DNA of 64,000 nt, taken from contig NZ_VWVU01000029.1 of assembly GCF_008638365.1 (NCBI RefSeq), forward strand, positions 1 to 64,000, in the 5' to 3' direction. Shown piece after piece: positions 1 through 8,560 of the stretch. The position numbers and the translations under genes are program-made. The notes under the pieces were generated by a model, which worked only from the letters and a program-made list of their open reading frames with translations, did no database searches and was not told the origin of the DNA. Source of the DNA: Nocardiopsis quinghaiensis. Lineage in GTDB: Bacteria; Actinomycetota; Actinomycetes; Streptosporangiales; Streptosporangiaceae. Each line of letters begins with the position of its first letter. Position 1 is the first letter of the stretch.

Positions 1-126
1 GGTCGCAGGAGGGGTTGGACGGGGTGGCCGCCGAGCTCAACGGCCGTCCCCGTCAGACCCTGGGCTGGGCCACCCCGGCCGAGGCCCTCGACAAGTTCCT
101 CGTTGCAACAACCACTTGACCCCAAG
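1..126 (+). mobile_element. Right end of an IS30-family insertion sequence
   Basis: The transposase stop is at 117-119, and from 127 the sequence matches one arm of a palindromic repeat whose intact copy lies at 1210-1280. The junction at about 126/127 therefore falls at the centre of that palindrome, where IS30-family elements are known to prefer inserting. The terminal inverted repeat is not delimited, because the left end is outside the window. Confidence 0.7.
3..119 (+). CDS. IS30-family transposase, C-terminal end only
   Basis: The frame from base 3 reads through a segment ending LNGRPRQTLGWATPAEALDK followed by FLVATTT and stop at 117-119. This is the characteristic C-terminus of IS30-family DDE transposases, which cut and rejoin IS ends in the cytoplasm. 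Only 38 residues are visible because the gene starts left of the window, so the DDE core cannot be checked. The IS end must lie only a few bases after the stop, because chromosomal repeat sequence resumes at 127. Whether the element is intact cannot be told from here. Confidence 0.85.
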   Translation, partial: SQEGLDGVAAELNGRPRQTLGWATPAEALDKFLVATTT

Positions 127-161
127 CGGTCGAGCACGCCACTACGGGCAAGATCATCGGG
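127..161. repeat. Half copy of a palindromic repeat, cut by the IS30 element
   Basis: These 35 bases are the perfect reverse complement of 1212-1246. Each end of the match stops abruptly at a mismatch. The segment is one arm of the 71-bp palindrome seen complete at 1210-1280. The other arm is missing and replaced by IS30 sequence. It may equally be described as one of two 35-bp inverted repeats bracketing the gene at 177-1139. Confidence 0.85.
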
Positions 162-176
162 AAAAGCGGGAGGGGA

Positions 177-1139
177 CTACCTGCCGGCACGGGCGACGGT
201 GGCCAGGATGTACTCGGGGCGTTGGAGGTCCTGCCAGGTGAACCGGACCACGCGGACGTGCGGGTGCCACAGCTGCAGGGCGTTCTGGCGTTCCCGGTCC
301 CGGGCCAGGGCCTGCGGGGTGCTGTGCGGACCGATGCCGTCGGCCTCGCCGATGAGCCCCAGGTGCTCCCACCAGAAGTCGACGATGCCGATGAGCCTTC
401 CGTGCCCGTCGGTGAACCGGCGCTGAAGCTCGGTGGGCGCAAGGCCTCCGTCGGTGCACACCAGGCGGACGCGGGTCTCCAGGGCGCTCTGCGCACGGCC
501 GTCGGCCAGCGGCCACCACTCGCGCACCCGTACACACCCCCTGCGTCCCCGGTTGGCCCTCTCCAGTCGCTCTGTGTCCTCGTCGGTGATGAGGCCCTGG
601 TTCAGGCAGGAGTCCATCAGGCACACGGCGGTGTCCCGGTCCACGCGCAGGAGGGTGTCCCGCAGGGACCTGCCGGGATCGGTCACCCTGATGCCGTCTC
701 CGATCGTGGTGACCTCCTCGGGCTCGGTGTCCCAGCTGTGCAGGTGGATGCCCCTGATGTGGCGCTGGGCTCCGAGAGCGGGGATGACCATGTGCATCTC
801 CCGGCCGTCCCAGCGCTTGAGCCCCTGCATGTCCCACAGGCGCGCGGCGGTCTCGCCTCCGGCGAAGGAGTACGGCCCCAACGCCAGCTGGGCGGCCATG
901 ACCGCGGCGCGCAGACGGACCGCGGGTTCGGAGGTGTTGGTCGGGGCGCGTGTCCAGTACACCTGGGGGTAGGGGCGTCCCCAGCCACCGCGCAGAAGCC
1001 GTCGTATGTCGTCATGGGTGAGCCCGGCACCGCGTGCCTGTGCCCAGCTGACCATTCCGTACTGCCGTGAGGCCACGGCGAGCGCTGCACTGACGGCAGC
1101 GTCGCCCGAGTCGGACGGTGGTGGGATCGCTTGGCGCAT
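177..1139 (-). CDS. AbiEi-like antitoxin-domain protein with C-terminal nuclease-like fold
   Basis: 320 aa. Residues about 25-70 form a winged-helix-like segment (YGMVSWAQARGAGLTHDDIR and following) like that of the AbiEi type IV antitoxin domain. The C-terminus carries VDFWWEHLGLIGEADG with D254, E265 and D267. This resembles the PD-(D/E)xK or Vsr-like (DUF559) core found in many actinobacterial proteins of this architecture. These proteins are common and mostly uncharacterised. No AbiEii toxin gene lies beside it, so a working toxin-antitoxin role is doubtful. The gene is flanked by 35-bp inverted repeats (127-161 and 1212-1246). The first ATG of the frame was taken as start. The family assignment is fairly firm, the function is not. 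Confidence 0.7.
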   Translation of the reverse strand: MRQAIPPPSDSGDAAVSAALAVASRQYGMVSWAQARGAGLTHDDIRRLLRGGWGRPYPQVYWTRAPTNTSEPAVRLRAAVMAAQLALGPYSFAGGETAARLWDMQGLKRWDGREMHMVIPALGAQRHIRGIHLHSWDTEPEEVTTIGDGIRVTDPGRSLRDTLLRVDRDTAVCLMDSCLNQGLITDEDTERLERANRGRRGCVRVREWWPLADGRAQSALETRVRLVCTDGGLAPTELQRRFTDGHGRLIGIVDFWWEHLGLIGEADGIGPHSTPQALARDRERQNALQLWHPHVRVVRFTWQDLQRPEYILATVARAGR

Positions 1140-1209
1140 GCTTCAACACTGCGCTGGGAGCTCCGAAGCTGCCAGGCCGTTGTGCCCGTCTGTGGACAAG
1201 TGGCTCCGA

Positions 1210-1280
1210 TCCCCGATGATCTTGCCCGTAGTGGCGTGCTCGACCGTCGACACCGCCGGTACGGGCAAGATCATCGGGGA
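1210..1280. repeat. Intact 71-bp palindromic repeat
   Basis: The outer 21 bases of each arm are perfectly complementary (TCCCCGATGATCTTGCCCGT plus A on the left). The inner parts pair imperfectly around a CTCGACCGTCGACA centre. The palindrome lies between the 5' end of the AbiEi-like gene and the 3' end of the next gene, so it could act as a terminator for transcription entering from the left or serve as an insertion target. Related copies are the half copy at 127-161 and the diverged copy at 28151-28209. Confidence 0.85.
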
Positions 1281-1308
1281 AGGGACCTCGGCGTTCCCCG
1301 CCAGCGCG

Positions 1309-2739
1309 CTAGCGGCCGCCGCCGAAGAGGCGTCCGAGCAGTCCGCCGGGCTGGGGCGCGGAGGGCGCCTGCGGCCGCGGTTCCGGTGCCTGCTGCGGCT
1401 CGGGTTCGGGTTCCACGCCCACCAGTTCGCAGAACTCCTCCACGTTGTCCGGCAGCGCCCATGCGTTCAGGGTCCGGGTGAACTCCTCGTCCTCCCACGC
1501 CGGGGCGGGCAGCTCGGCGATCGCCCACAGGACCTTGAGGGTCTCCTCGTCGTAGTCGGCGTCGGCGTGCTCCTCGGCGGTGTAGCCCTTGCCGCGGGGA
1601 CCGAGCACCATCTCCAGGCCCACACCGGTCACCAGGGCGCGCGACTCGTCCTCGCCCTTGATCAGGCCGGGGAGGATGTCCAGGCGCAGCCGGCGGGCGC
1701 GGTCACCGGCGCGGCCCAGCGCCAGGAAGCCCAGGACCTGCGGGGAGCGGCCGCCGCAGTGCGGCCAGGACTCGTTGAACAGCCCCTCGTAACCCATGGA
1801 GGTGCCGCCGCCGCGGCCGATGCGGCGCAGCGCCTCGCGCGGGGTGTTCTCGCCGTGGACGAGCACCATCGCCACCGAGGCGGCGAAGGAGTTGTACAGG
1901 TTCCCGCCTGCCATCTGGTGGGTGAGGCCGACGGAGGTGTCGATGTCCGAGGGGCCGGCCAGCAGGCCCAGGGCGAACAGCTCGGCGGGCAGCGGCTCAC
2001 CGTTGTCCATCCCGTTCATCATGTCGCTCAGGTTCGTGGGCGTCTGCGGGGTCGGGCGCAGGTCCTTGGCGAGCAGGAGCTGGGAGGCGCCGGTGATCTC
2101 GGCGGCGATCCGCTCGGCGTCGGCGGTCAGGAAGCCCAGCAGGTAGCTCACCCACTCCCCCGCACGGTCCATGCCGCCCCGGTTGGCGCCGCCCCTGAGC
2201 AGCGTGACCAGGTCGGGGACACGGGCGCGGACGGCCTCGTGGGTGTCCAGCTCGGCCTGCAGGAGCTCGGCGCCGTTCGGCTGCTCCATGACGGCGAGCC
2301 GGTTGCGCATGCGGTGGTGGTGCTGCTCGTCCGGGGCCTCCTCCGCCCAGGACCGGTACTGCTCGCGGACCTTCTCCGCGTCGTTGGATGTCACCCAGGC
2401 GATCTCGTCGCGCCACTGGTCGAGGCCGAGGGGCTCGGGGAAGCGGTCCTCGGCGTGCCCGGCCACCAGTTCCAGCAGAAGGCTCAGGGGGCGCCAGCGG
2501 TCGGTGGTCGGAGTGGACTCGGCACAGGCGATGTCGACCAGGAAGTCGACCGCCTTGGGTGCGGCGAGGTGTCCGGGTGCGGGGAAGTGGATGATGTCGT
2601 GGAGATCGGAGAGTGCGACGTCGCTTCCGGCGAGCTGTTCGAGCAGTTCGGGAATGCGCGCGCCGTCTTCGGGGGCCAGTGCCGCCCAGTCCACGTTCTC
2701 CGCGCCGCCGTGTGGGTCGTTGTCCGTGGTCGCGTTCAT
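1309..2739 (-). CDS. Unrecognised large cytoplasmic protein, helical repeat-like
   Basis: 476 aa from ATG at 2739. The open frame extends 70 codons upstream to 2949, but that extension overlaps the end of the next gene and is Arg/Pro-rich, so the MNATTDND start is preferred. The body is rich in helices with regularly spaced Leu, Ala and Asp, without a signal peptide or membrane segment. The C-terminus has a Pro/Glu linker (residues about 445-463) and ends GGLLGRLFGGGR, a short Gly-rich tail. I do not recognise a domain. The overall look suggests a HEAT-like scaffold. The gene stands alone, 136 bases after a YdcF-family gene on the same strand. Confidence 0.75.
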   Translation of the reverse strand: MNATTDNDPHGGAENVDWAALAPEDGARIPELLEQLAGSDVALSDLHDIIHFPAPGHLAAPKAVDFLVDIACAESTPTTDRWRPLSLLLELVAGHAEDRFPEPLGLDQWRDEIAWVTSNDAEKVREQYRSWAEEAPDEQHHHRMRNRLAVMEQPNGAELLQAELDTHEAVRARVPDLVTLLRGGANRGGMDRAGEWVSYLLGFLTADAERIAAEITGASQLLLAKDLRPTPQTPTNLSDMMNGMDNGEPLPAELFALGLLAGPSDIDTSVGLTHQMAGGNLYNSFAASVAMVLVHGENTPREALRRIGRGGGTSMGYEGLFNESWPHCGGRSPQVLGFLALGRAGDRARRLRLDILPGLIKGEDESRALVTGVGLEMVLGPRGKGYTAEEHADADYDEETLKVLWAIAELPAPAWEDEEFTRTLNAWALPDNVEEFCELVGVEPEPEPQQAPEPRPQAPSAPQPGGLLGRLFGGGR

Positions 2740-2875
2740 GTTGCCGATTATCCCGGCTGGGAAGCCGTGGCCGCACCGTCCGGCCCCCGGAAGAGCATGT
2801 CCGGCGGGCACACACCCTGCCACGCGGCGCCCCAGCGCGCCTCTAGCCGCGTTCTCATCGGTCGACGGCCCGGTC

Positions 2876-3553
2876 CTAGAGCTCGGTGCGGGCCGGGGCG
2901 GGGCGCAGGAGTGCGTCGCGCAGGGCCTTGACGGCGGCGCCGACCTCACGGGTGTAACCGATCACCGTGGAGCGGCGCCGCGCGCCCATGCTGGAGTCCC
3001 CGACCCCGACGGCGTCGATCCCGGCGGCCCGCGCGAGGGCGACCGTGCGGGGGAGGTGGAAGGACTGGGTGACCATGGTGGCCGCGCGTACGCCGAACAG
3101 GTCACGCACCCGCACGCAGGTGTCCCAGGTGCGGTAGCCGTAGCGGTCGGCGTCGATCCTGTCGGCGGGTACGCCCCGCTCGACCAGGTACCCGGCCATG
3201 GTGTCGGTCTCCCGGCGGGACACCTCGCGGTTGTCGCCGGAGACGATGATCCGCTCGACCCCGCCGTCCTCGAACAGGCGCACGGCCAGGTCCAGGCGGC
3301 GGGCGAGCAGCGGCGAGGGCCCCTCCTCCCACGCGGCGGCGCCCAGGACGACGGCCACGGGCCGGTACGGGACGCTGCCGACCCCCCTGCGGCGTCCGGC
3401 GCTGGCCACGTAGGTCCAGGCGTAGGGGGCCAGTGCCAGGGCGCACGCGCCCGCTCCGACCGCCGCGATCCACAAGCCCACCCCTGCCGCCTCTCCTGTT
3501 GTCCGACGCGTACGCGCCGCCGTGCCGGTCGCGCGCGGGGCTGCGCGCCGCAC
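2876..3553 (-). CDS. SanA/YdcF-like DUF218 membrane-anchored protein
   Basis: 225 aa. A membrane segment lies at about residues 25-48 (VGLWIAAVGAGACALALAPY). It is followed by a DUF218 domain with VAVVLGAAAWEEGPSPLLAR, VERIIVSGDNRE, ERGVPADRI, YRTWDTCVRVRDLFG and VTQSFHLPRTVALAR. This is the standard motif order of the SanA/ElyC/YdcF family, whose members affect envelope permeability and vancomycin sensitivity in enteric bacteria. In Actinobacteria the role is unproven. The domain should sit outside the membrane after one N-terminal helix. It may be co-transcribed with the downstream gene ending at 1309. Confidence 0.85.
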   Translation of the reverse strand: MRRAAPRATGTAARTRRTTGEAAGVGLWIAAVGAGACALALAPYAWTYVASAGRRRGVGSVPYRPVAVVLGAAAWEEGPSPLLARRLDLAVRLFEDGGVERIIVSGDNREVSRRETDTMAGYLVERGVPADRIDADRYGYRTWDTCVRVRDLFGVRAATMVTQSFHLPRTVALARAAGIDAVGVGDSSMGARRRSTVIGYTREVGAAVKALRDALLRPAPARTEL

Positions 3554-3666
3554 CCATCATGGCGCACCGTCGGAAGTGGTGGTATCCGGACGAAGGCGCG
3601 CAGACCGCCGCGCGCACGGGCGTGGGTGTACGGGCGCGGGCTCGCGAATGAAGCGGGAGACCGGGT

Positions 3667-4284
3667 TCAGCCGCCGAGTCCTCCCGGGCCGGTCCAGGAG
3701 AAGGGGCGCTTGTGCCGGACCTGGAGAGAACCGCCCTGGCAGGTACCGGTGATGACGAAGTGCGGGTGGGACGGCCCGCGAAGGGAGTCCACCTTGGAGC
3801 GCAGGGCGCCGAACCAGGAGGAGTCCACGTCCACCTCGGCGGTGGAGCCCTCGGGCAGGACCAGGTCTCCCATACCGAAGGAGGTGTCGATGTGGACCTC
3901 GACGACGGCGCTGGTGAGGGCGGCCCCGCGAAAGTCCAGACGGGTGATGCCGTGCTTGTTGTACACCTCGACGCGGTGCGGCACCCGCCACCGGCCCTTG
4001 CGGACGATGACGCTGCCCTGGGAGTGGACGACGAGGGCGTCACCGCCGTCGCCGCGCTCCGGGGGGCGGCCGCCCGCCGTCGCGGGGGTCTGGCCGGCGG
4101 GCGCCCTGGCACCCGTGGGCAGGTCGGAGGTGACCGGTTCGAGGTCGGCGTAGGTTCTGGCGGCGTAGGCCGCGTCGAGCCGCTCGTCGAGCTCGTCGAA
4201 GGTGATCCGCCCCTCCGCGGCCGCGTCCCGCAGGACCTCGGCCGCCTGGTCCCTCTCCGCGTCGGAGACGCGCATTCGGTTCAT
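3667..4284 (-). CDS. DUF1707 domain protein with C-terminal adhesin-like beta region
   Basis: 205 aa from ATG 4284 (MNRMRVSD). The N-terminal DUF1707 domain reads RVSDAERDQAAEVLRDAAAE, then GRITFDELDERLDAAYAART with DLEPVTSDLP. This helical module of about 55 residues is common in Actinobacteria. After a Pro/Gly linker, residues about 105-190 form a beta-rich region (VEVYNKHGITRLDFRGAALT and after) like the cell-wall-active-antibiotics-response fold. No membrane segment is seen, so it is probably cytoplasmic. An in-frame extension to 4785 was rejected because it crosses noncoding sequence and the DUF1707 motif begins at this ATG. Function is not established for the family. Confidence 0.85.
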   Translation of the reverse strand: MNRMRVSDAERDQAAEVLRDAAAEGRITFDELDERLDAAYAARTYADLEPVTSDLPTGARAPAGQTPATAGGRPPERGDGGDALVVHSQGSVIVRKGRWRVPHRVEVYNKHGITRLDFRGAALTSAVVEVHIDTSFGMGDLVLPEGSTAEVDVDSSWFGALRSKVDSLRGPSHPHFVITGTCQGGSLQVRHKRPFSWTGPGGLGG

Positions 4285-5099
4285 GTCCTCGGAGACCACT
4301 GTGCCCGCCCCGATCCTCTCCGCCCTCTTGTCACACCCACGGTAGAACATGGCATGGAAGGAACACGGAGTCGGCGGGGCCCGCCGCCGCGCGACACCCC
4401 CAAGCTCGGTGTCCCGGCGCGCTTTGGGGAGGTCGGGGACTGGGTACCGCTTCTCTAGCGGTGGTTGAGGACCCTGCCGGGGTAGGACGGACCCCGGCAG
4501 GGTCCTGAACCACACGCGGTCCCCCCGCGGTACACGATCCCGCAACGGGACGTGCTCTGCACAGAGCGTGTCCGGAACCGGCCACCGGGTGAACAGCCCC
4601 CCGTGGAACGGCTCGTGCCCGGGCTTCGCGGGCCTTCCTCGCCTCCCGGTTTTCGGTCCTTCCGCTTCGGCGCGAACGGCCCGGCTCCCATTCCTCACGA
4701 GCCCCACTCGGAACAGGTGTTCCCTCCTTCGGCAACCCCCTTGGTCCCTCATTTCCGGACAAGGCATAACCATGCTTACGGACATCAGATCTCGTCGGAG
4801 ACCCCCAGGTCACCGAGGCTCTCCCTCGCTCCTCCGGAAAACCCTCTCCACACACTCGAACGCAGTTGCGCAAAGGCACCTCTGACCTGCACCAACACAT
4901 AGTCCCCAGAGCACCCGAAGCCTGACGGGAACCGCCTTCGGAGCGGCGTTTGCCCAAATTCGGCGGCGAGCATCCTCTCAGTAGGCGCGACGCCGCTCCG
5001 AGCGGCTCCGCAGCACCATCCGCTCCGCGACACCCGTCCGCTCCGACCGCCCCCGAGCACACAGACACCACCTGGTCGAAGACCGGAGGAAACCACGAC
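4285..5099. other. 815-base divergent intergenic region without a convincing gene
   Basis: The region separates two divergently transcribed genes. Short frames in it lack codon bias and recognisable domains. It contains a 23-bp-stem hairpin at 4461-4513 and a looser inverted pair of about 12 bases near 4939-4950 and 4988-4999. Both flanking promoters must lie here. The length and the strong hairpin leave room for a small RNA, for which I see no direct proof. Confidence 0.5.
4461..4513. terminator. Strong 23-bp-stem hairpin inside a divergent intergenic region
   Basis: The left arm 4461-4483 and right arm 4491-4513 pair over 23 positions with a single G-G mismatch, around a 7-base loop. No T-run follows on either strand. 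The placement is odd because no annotated gene ends here: both neighbours start away from it. Confidence 0.7.
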
Positions 5100-6926
5100 G
5101 TGTCCGCCCTCGCGATCGCCCCGACGTTTCTCAGCGACTTCACCCGCCTCACGCCCGACGTCCAGCTCAACACCCTGGCCGTGATGCACGCCTACCAGGC
5201 GGGCGACCGGCCCGAACTGGAGTCCGTCGCGGACGCCGCCGACCCGCGCGTCCGGGTCCTCGACATCGCCCCCGACTGGTCCGGCGTCGTCGTCCCCGCA
5301 CCCGACACGGGCGAGTACGAGCAGCCCGGCGGCGAACGTCCCGACGACCACTCGGACGGCACGCACTACCGCCTGGTCACCGTGCGCCCGCGCGACGAGG
5401 CCCTGCGCTTCGCACGCGGCCTGCGCCCCGACACGCCGGCCGGGACCGGCCCCGGCGGCGCCGACCCCACGCCCACCGGACCGCCCGAGCTCGCCGGTGC
5501 GCTCCAAGCCCCCTTCGACCAGTGGCAGCTCACCCTCCACCCCGACCAGCACCGCATCACCGAGACCCGCTACAACGGATCCGCGCAGATCACCGGCGGC
5601 CCGGGGACCGGCAAGACCGTGATCGCGCTGCACCGGGCCGCGCACCTGGCCCGGCGCGATGCCGCCGTCCGCCCCGACGACACCCGCGAGTCGGTGCTCC
5701 TGACCACCTACAACCGCGCGCTGGCCCAGTCCCTGGCCGAGCGGCTGGACCAGCTCCTGCCCGAGCCCGGCGTCCGCGCCCGGGTGCGGGTGGCCACCAT
5801 CGACAGCATCGCCCGCTCGGTCGTGCAGGCCCACACCAGCATGGCGCCCCGCATGATCGGCAAGGACGAGCTGGCCCGACGCTGGCGCGCGGTGGCCCTG
5901 GCCGACGGCCTTCCCTTCTCCGGCCGCTTCCTGGTGGACGAGTGGGAACAGGTCGTCCTCGCCAAGGGGCTGGAGCTGCTGCCCCAGTACATCCGCTGTG
6001 AGCGCAGCGGCCGGGTGCAGCACCTGGCGCCCGAGCACCGGCGCCAGGTGTGGGAGACCGTGCGGCGCTACGTCGGCGCGATGCGGGTGGAGGGGCTGTG
6101 GTCCTATCCGCAGCTGGCCGCCGAGGCCGCCCGGGTCCTGGGCCGCGGCGAGCCCCTGTTCCGGCACGCGGTGGTCGACGAGGCCCAGGACCTGCACCCG
6201 GCCCAGTGGCGGATGCTGCGCGCCGCCGTCTCCGAGGGCCCGGACGACCTGTTCATCGTGGGCGACCCGCACCAGCGGGTGTCCGACAACCGGGTGTCGC
6301 TGGCCTCGCTCGGCATCAACGTGCGCGGACGTGGCCACCGGCTGCGGGTGAGCTACCGGGTCACGCAGGAGATCCTGGACTGGAGCACGCCGGTCCTGGA
6401 CCGCCGGGCGGCCCTGGGCATGGACGACAACGCCGACACCCTGGCCGGTTACCGTTCGCTGCTGCGCGGCCCGGCGCCGGTGGTACGCGGCTGTGACGAC
6501 CGCGCCGAGGAGCTCGCCGCGCTGGGCGACCGGGTGCGGGTGTGGCTGGAGGCGGGGGTCAACCCCGCGGAGATCGCGGTGGCCGGGCGCAACCAGTGGG
6601 TGGTGCGCGGCATCGCCAAGGAACTGGAGGCCCGGGGCGTCCCGACCGCCCGGCTGGAGGGCGGCGGCAGCGCCGAGGCGGTGCGCGTGGGGACGATGCA
6701 CCGGCTCAAGGGCCAGGAGTTCCGCTGTGTGGCGCTGGTCGGGGTCAGTGACCACCTGCTGCCGCCCAAGGCCGCGGTCGAGGCCGCCGACGGCGACCAG
6801 GTGGCGCTGGAGCACGCCTTCCAACAGGAGCGGACGCTGCTGTTCGTGGCCTGCACCCGGGCGCGCGACGCGCTGTACGTGTCGCACGTGGGTCGGCCCA
6901 GCCGCCTGATCACCGGTCACTGGTAG
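5100..6926 (+). CDS. UvrD/Rep-like superfamily 1 DNA helicase
   Basis: 608 aa from GTG 5100, chosen because GGAGGA ends 9 bases upstream; the frame is open further back but that part is Ser/Pro-rich. Superfamily 1A motifs are in order: Walker A GGPGTGKTVIALHRAAHLAR near residue 166, Walker B VDEAQDLHPAQW near 359, motif III GDPHQRV, motif IV RLRVSYRVTQEIL, motif V VRVGTMHRLKGQEF and motif VI ERTLLFVACTRARDALY. It should be an ATP-driven 3'-5' helicase acting on DNA. The N-terminal 150 residues are family-specific and lack a nuclease motif. It is shorter than UvrD or PcrA (about 720 aa) and resembles the small actinobacterial UvrD-like proteins. No partner gene adjoins. Confidence 0.9.
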   Translation: MSALAIAPTFLSDFTRLTPDVQLNTLAVMHAYQAGDRPELESVADAADPRVRVLDIAPDWSGVVVPAPDTGEYEQPGGERPDDHSDGTHYRLVTVRPRDEALRFARGLRPDTPAGTGPGGADPTPTGPPELAGALQAPFDQWQLTLHPDQHRITETRYNGSAQITGGPGTGKTVIALHRAAHLARRDAAVRPDDTRESVLLTTYNRALAQSLAERLDQLLPEPGVRARVRVATIDSIARSVVQAHTSMAPRMIGKDELARRWRAVALADGLPFSGRFLVDEWEQVVLAKGLELLPQYIRCERSGRVQHLAPEHRRQVWETVRRYVGAMRVEGLWSYPQLAAEAARVLGRGEPLFRHAVVDEAQDLHPAQWRMLRAAVSEGPDDLFIVGDPHQRVSDNRVSLASLGINVRGRGHRLRVSYRVTQEILDWSTPVLDRRAALGMDDNADTLAGYRSLLRGPAPVVRGCDDRAEELAALGDRVRVWLEAGVNPAEIAVAGRNQWVVRGIAKELEARGVPTARLEGGGSAEAVRVGTMHRLKGQEFRCVALVGVSDHLLPPKAAVEAADGDQVALEHAFQQERTLLFVACTRARDALYVSHVGRPSRLITGHW

Positions 6927-6935
6927 GACGGGAGC

Positions 6936-6961
6936 GGGGGCGCCGCTGTGGCGGCGCCCCC
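6936..6961 (+). terminator. Terminator hairpin after the helicase gene
   Basis: An 11-bp perfect GC stem (6936-6946 with 6951-6961) closes on a TGTG loop 10 bases after the helicase stop. The opposing gene ends at 7006, so it may serve both strands. Confidence 0.8.
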
Positions 6962-7005
6962 GTCGTCGTGTCCGACCCTGTGTCCGGCGTCGTACCCGGT
7001 GGGGA

Positions 7006-8556
7006 TCAGGACCCGGCGAACCGCCCGTTGAGGTCCGTGATGTTCATGAGGTCGGTACCGGCCATGGGGTTGTCCACCTCCACGTCCGTGACGACCATGT
7101 ACGGCAGCAGCAGCGGGGGCGGGAAGTCCGGGGTGAAGGTGAGCGGGATGCCCAGGATGCGCACGTGCATGCGGGTGATGTGCATCTCGACGGTCCCGTC
7201 CATGGTCATGGTGGGCAGACCGAGGCTCATCCGGGTGCCGGCGTCCTCGAACCACAGCTCGGCGCCGCTGAAGTCGGCCCTGCTCATGGTCAGCCGGATG
7301 TACCTCCGGGGGCCGTTGACGGTGGGGCACTCCACCACACCCTCGTAACGCGCGCCGCTCATCGTCAGCCGGCCGGAGGTGAGGCCGGACGTACTGACCG
7401 CACCCTGGAAGCAGGGGTACTCCTCCTCCGGCGAGACCTCGGGGAGCCGCCCCTCGTCCTGCGCCGCCTGACAGTCGCGGACGGCCGCCAGGAACTCCTC
7501 CTCGGACTCGGTCAGGGCGGACTCGTCGGTGCGCAGCTCACACTCCTCCGGGGTGCCCTCCTCGGACTCCTCATCCTCATCCTCCTCTGGCTCCCCGTCC
7601 TCCGGGTCCTCCGGCGTTTCCTCGCCGCCCCCGCCCTCCCCGTCACCGCCCGGCTCGGCGGGCCCGGCGGTGGGATCAGCACCGGGGTCGGTGCCGGGGT
7701 CGGTACCGGGAGACGGCGGAGGTTCCTCGGAGGGGGACGGAGAGGCCCCGTCAGCGGGTTGTTCCTCCTCGTCGCTCGGAGAGGAGAACCAGTCGTCCCA
7801 GGGCCAGTCGAGGGCGGACGAGGGGGCACTCGCCAGGATCATGGCCGCCGCCAGGGGCAGGGCGAGTGCGGCCAGCGGCCGGAACCCGGACCCGGGGTCG
7901 GAGACGGTCTCGTCGGAGGCGCCGACACCTTCGTCCGGGGCGCCGGCGGGCTCCGTGTGAGCGGGGACGCCGAATGATCCGGCGACAACGCTCCGGGTGG
8001 GAGCGGTGTCGGGGTCGGTGCCGGTTCCCACCCTGTTCACACGAGTTTCGGTCCTGGTTTCGGCGATGGTGTCGGCGCCGTCTCCGGCCGCGGAATCCTC
8101 GTCCCGGTCGCCGTCACGGTCCTGGGGCGCCTCGTGTGCCCCCTTCCGGCGGCGCCGTCGCGGGCGCCGCCGGACGATGGGCGCCCACGCGAACACGAGC
8201 GAACCGCCGACGATACCGAGCAGCATCCCGATGACGAACCCGCCGAAGTTGGAGGTCACGAAGGACACCAGGGCGAGGAGGAGCCCGACCACCCCGAAGA
8301 AGATGTGCTGTGCGGGCTGCAGCCAGCTCAGCACACCCAGGGTGATCAGCAGCACCGCGATGAGGGCGCCGGACACACCGGCGATACCGGCGTAGATGAT
8401 CAGGTCGATCGGCAGGATCAGGCTCTGTGCGGCCGGCGCGACCAGCAGCTCGATTCCGGCCGCGACGAGGAGGAGGCCTCCCCAGAACGGTCGGCCGCGC
8501 CGCCAGCCCCGGAAGTGTCCCCGTCCCGCGCGCAGCAGGCTCAGTGCGTGGGCCAT
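7006..8556 (-). CDS. DUF6114 membrane protein with long acidic extracytoplasmic region
   Basis: 516 aa. Residues about 20-130 contain four hydrophobic segments (FWGGLLLVAAGIELLVAPAA, LPIDLIIYAGIAGVSGALIA and so on), the DUF6114 module. After an Arg-rich stretch there is a low-complexity acidic and Pro/Ser/Gly region, another hydrophobic segment (ALALPLAAAMILASAPSSAL) near 235-255, and a C-terminal beta-rich domain from about 350. In Streptomyces, DUF6114 genes stand next to DUF6230 genes, exactly as here: the DUF6230 gene ends 4 bases before this start, implying one transcript. The partnership suggests a membrane or envelope complex; the biochemical role is unknown. The fused acidic linker and extra C-terminal domain make it longer than a bare DUF6114 protein. 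Confidence 0.8.
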   Translation of the reverse strand: MAHALSLLRAGRGHFRGWRRGRPFWGGLLLVAAGIELLVAPAAQSLILPIDLIIYAGIAGVSGALIAVLLITLGVLSWLQPAQHIFFGVVGLLLALVSFVTSNFGGFVIGMLLGIVGGSLVFAWAPIVRRRPRRRRRKGAHEAPQDRDGDRDEDSAAGDGADTIAETRTETRVNRVGTGTDPDTAPTRSVVAGSFGVPAHTEPAGAPDEGVGASDETVSDPGSGFRPLAALALPLAAAMILASAPSSALDWPWDDWFSSPSDEEEQPADGASPSPSEEPPPSPGTDPGTDPGADPTAGPAEPGGDGEGGGGEETPEDPEDGEPEEDEDEESEEGTPEECELRTDESALTESEEEFLAAVRDCQAAQDEGRLPEVSPEEEYPCFQGAVSTSGLTSGRLTMSGARYEGVVECPTVNGPRRYIRLTMSRADFSGAELWFEDAGTRMSLGLPTMTMDGTVEMHITRMHVRILGIPLTFTPDFPPPLLLPYMVVTDVEVDNPMAGTDLMNITDLNGRFAGS

Positions 8557-8560
8557 GGGA

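Noticed and set aside
1006-2931. 641-residue plus-strand frame over the unrecognised large gene
   Set aside because: Complementary to a frame with better codon statistics and a sensible start; its residues are dominated by Gly, Gln and Val from reversed codons.
4785-6920. 711-residue open frame on the minus strand
   Set aside because: It is the complement of the UvrD-like helicase with all its motifs on the plus strand.
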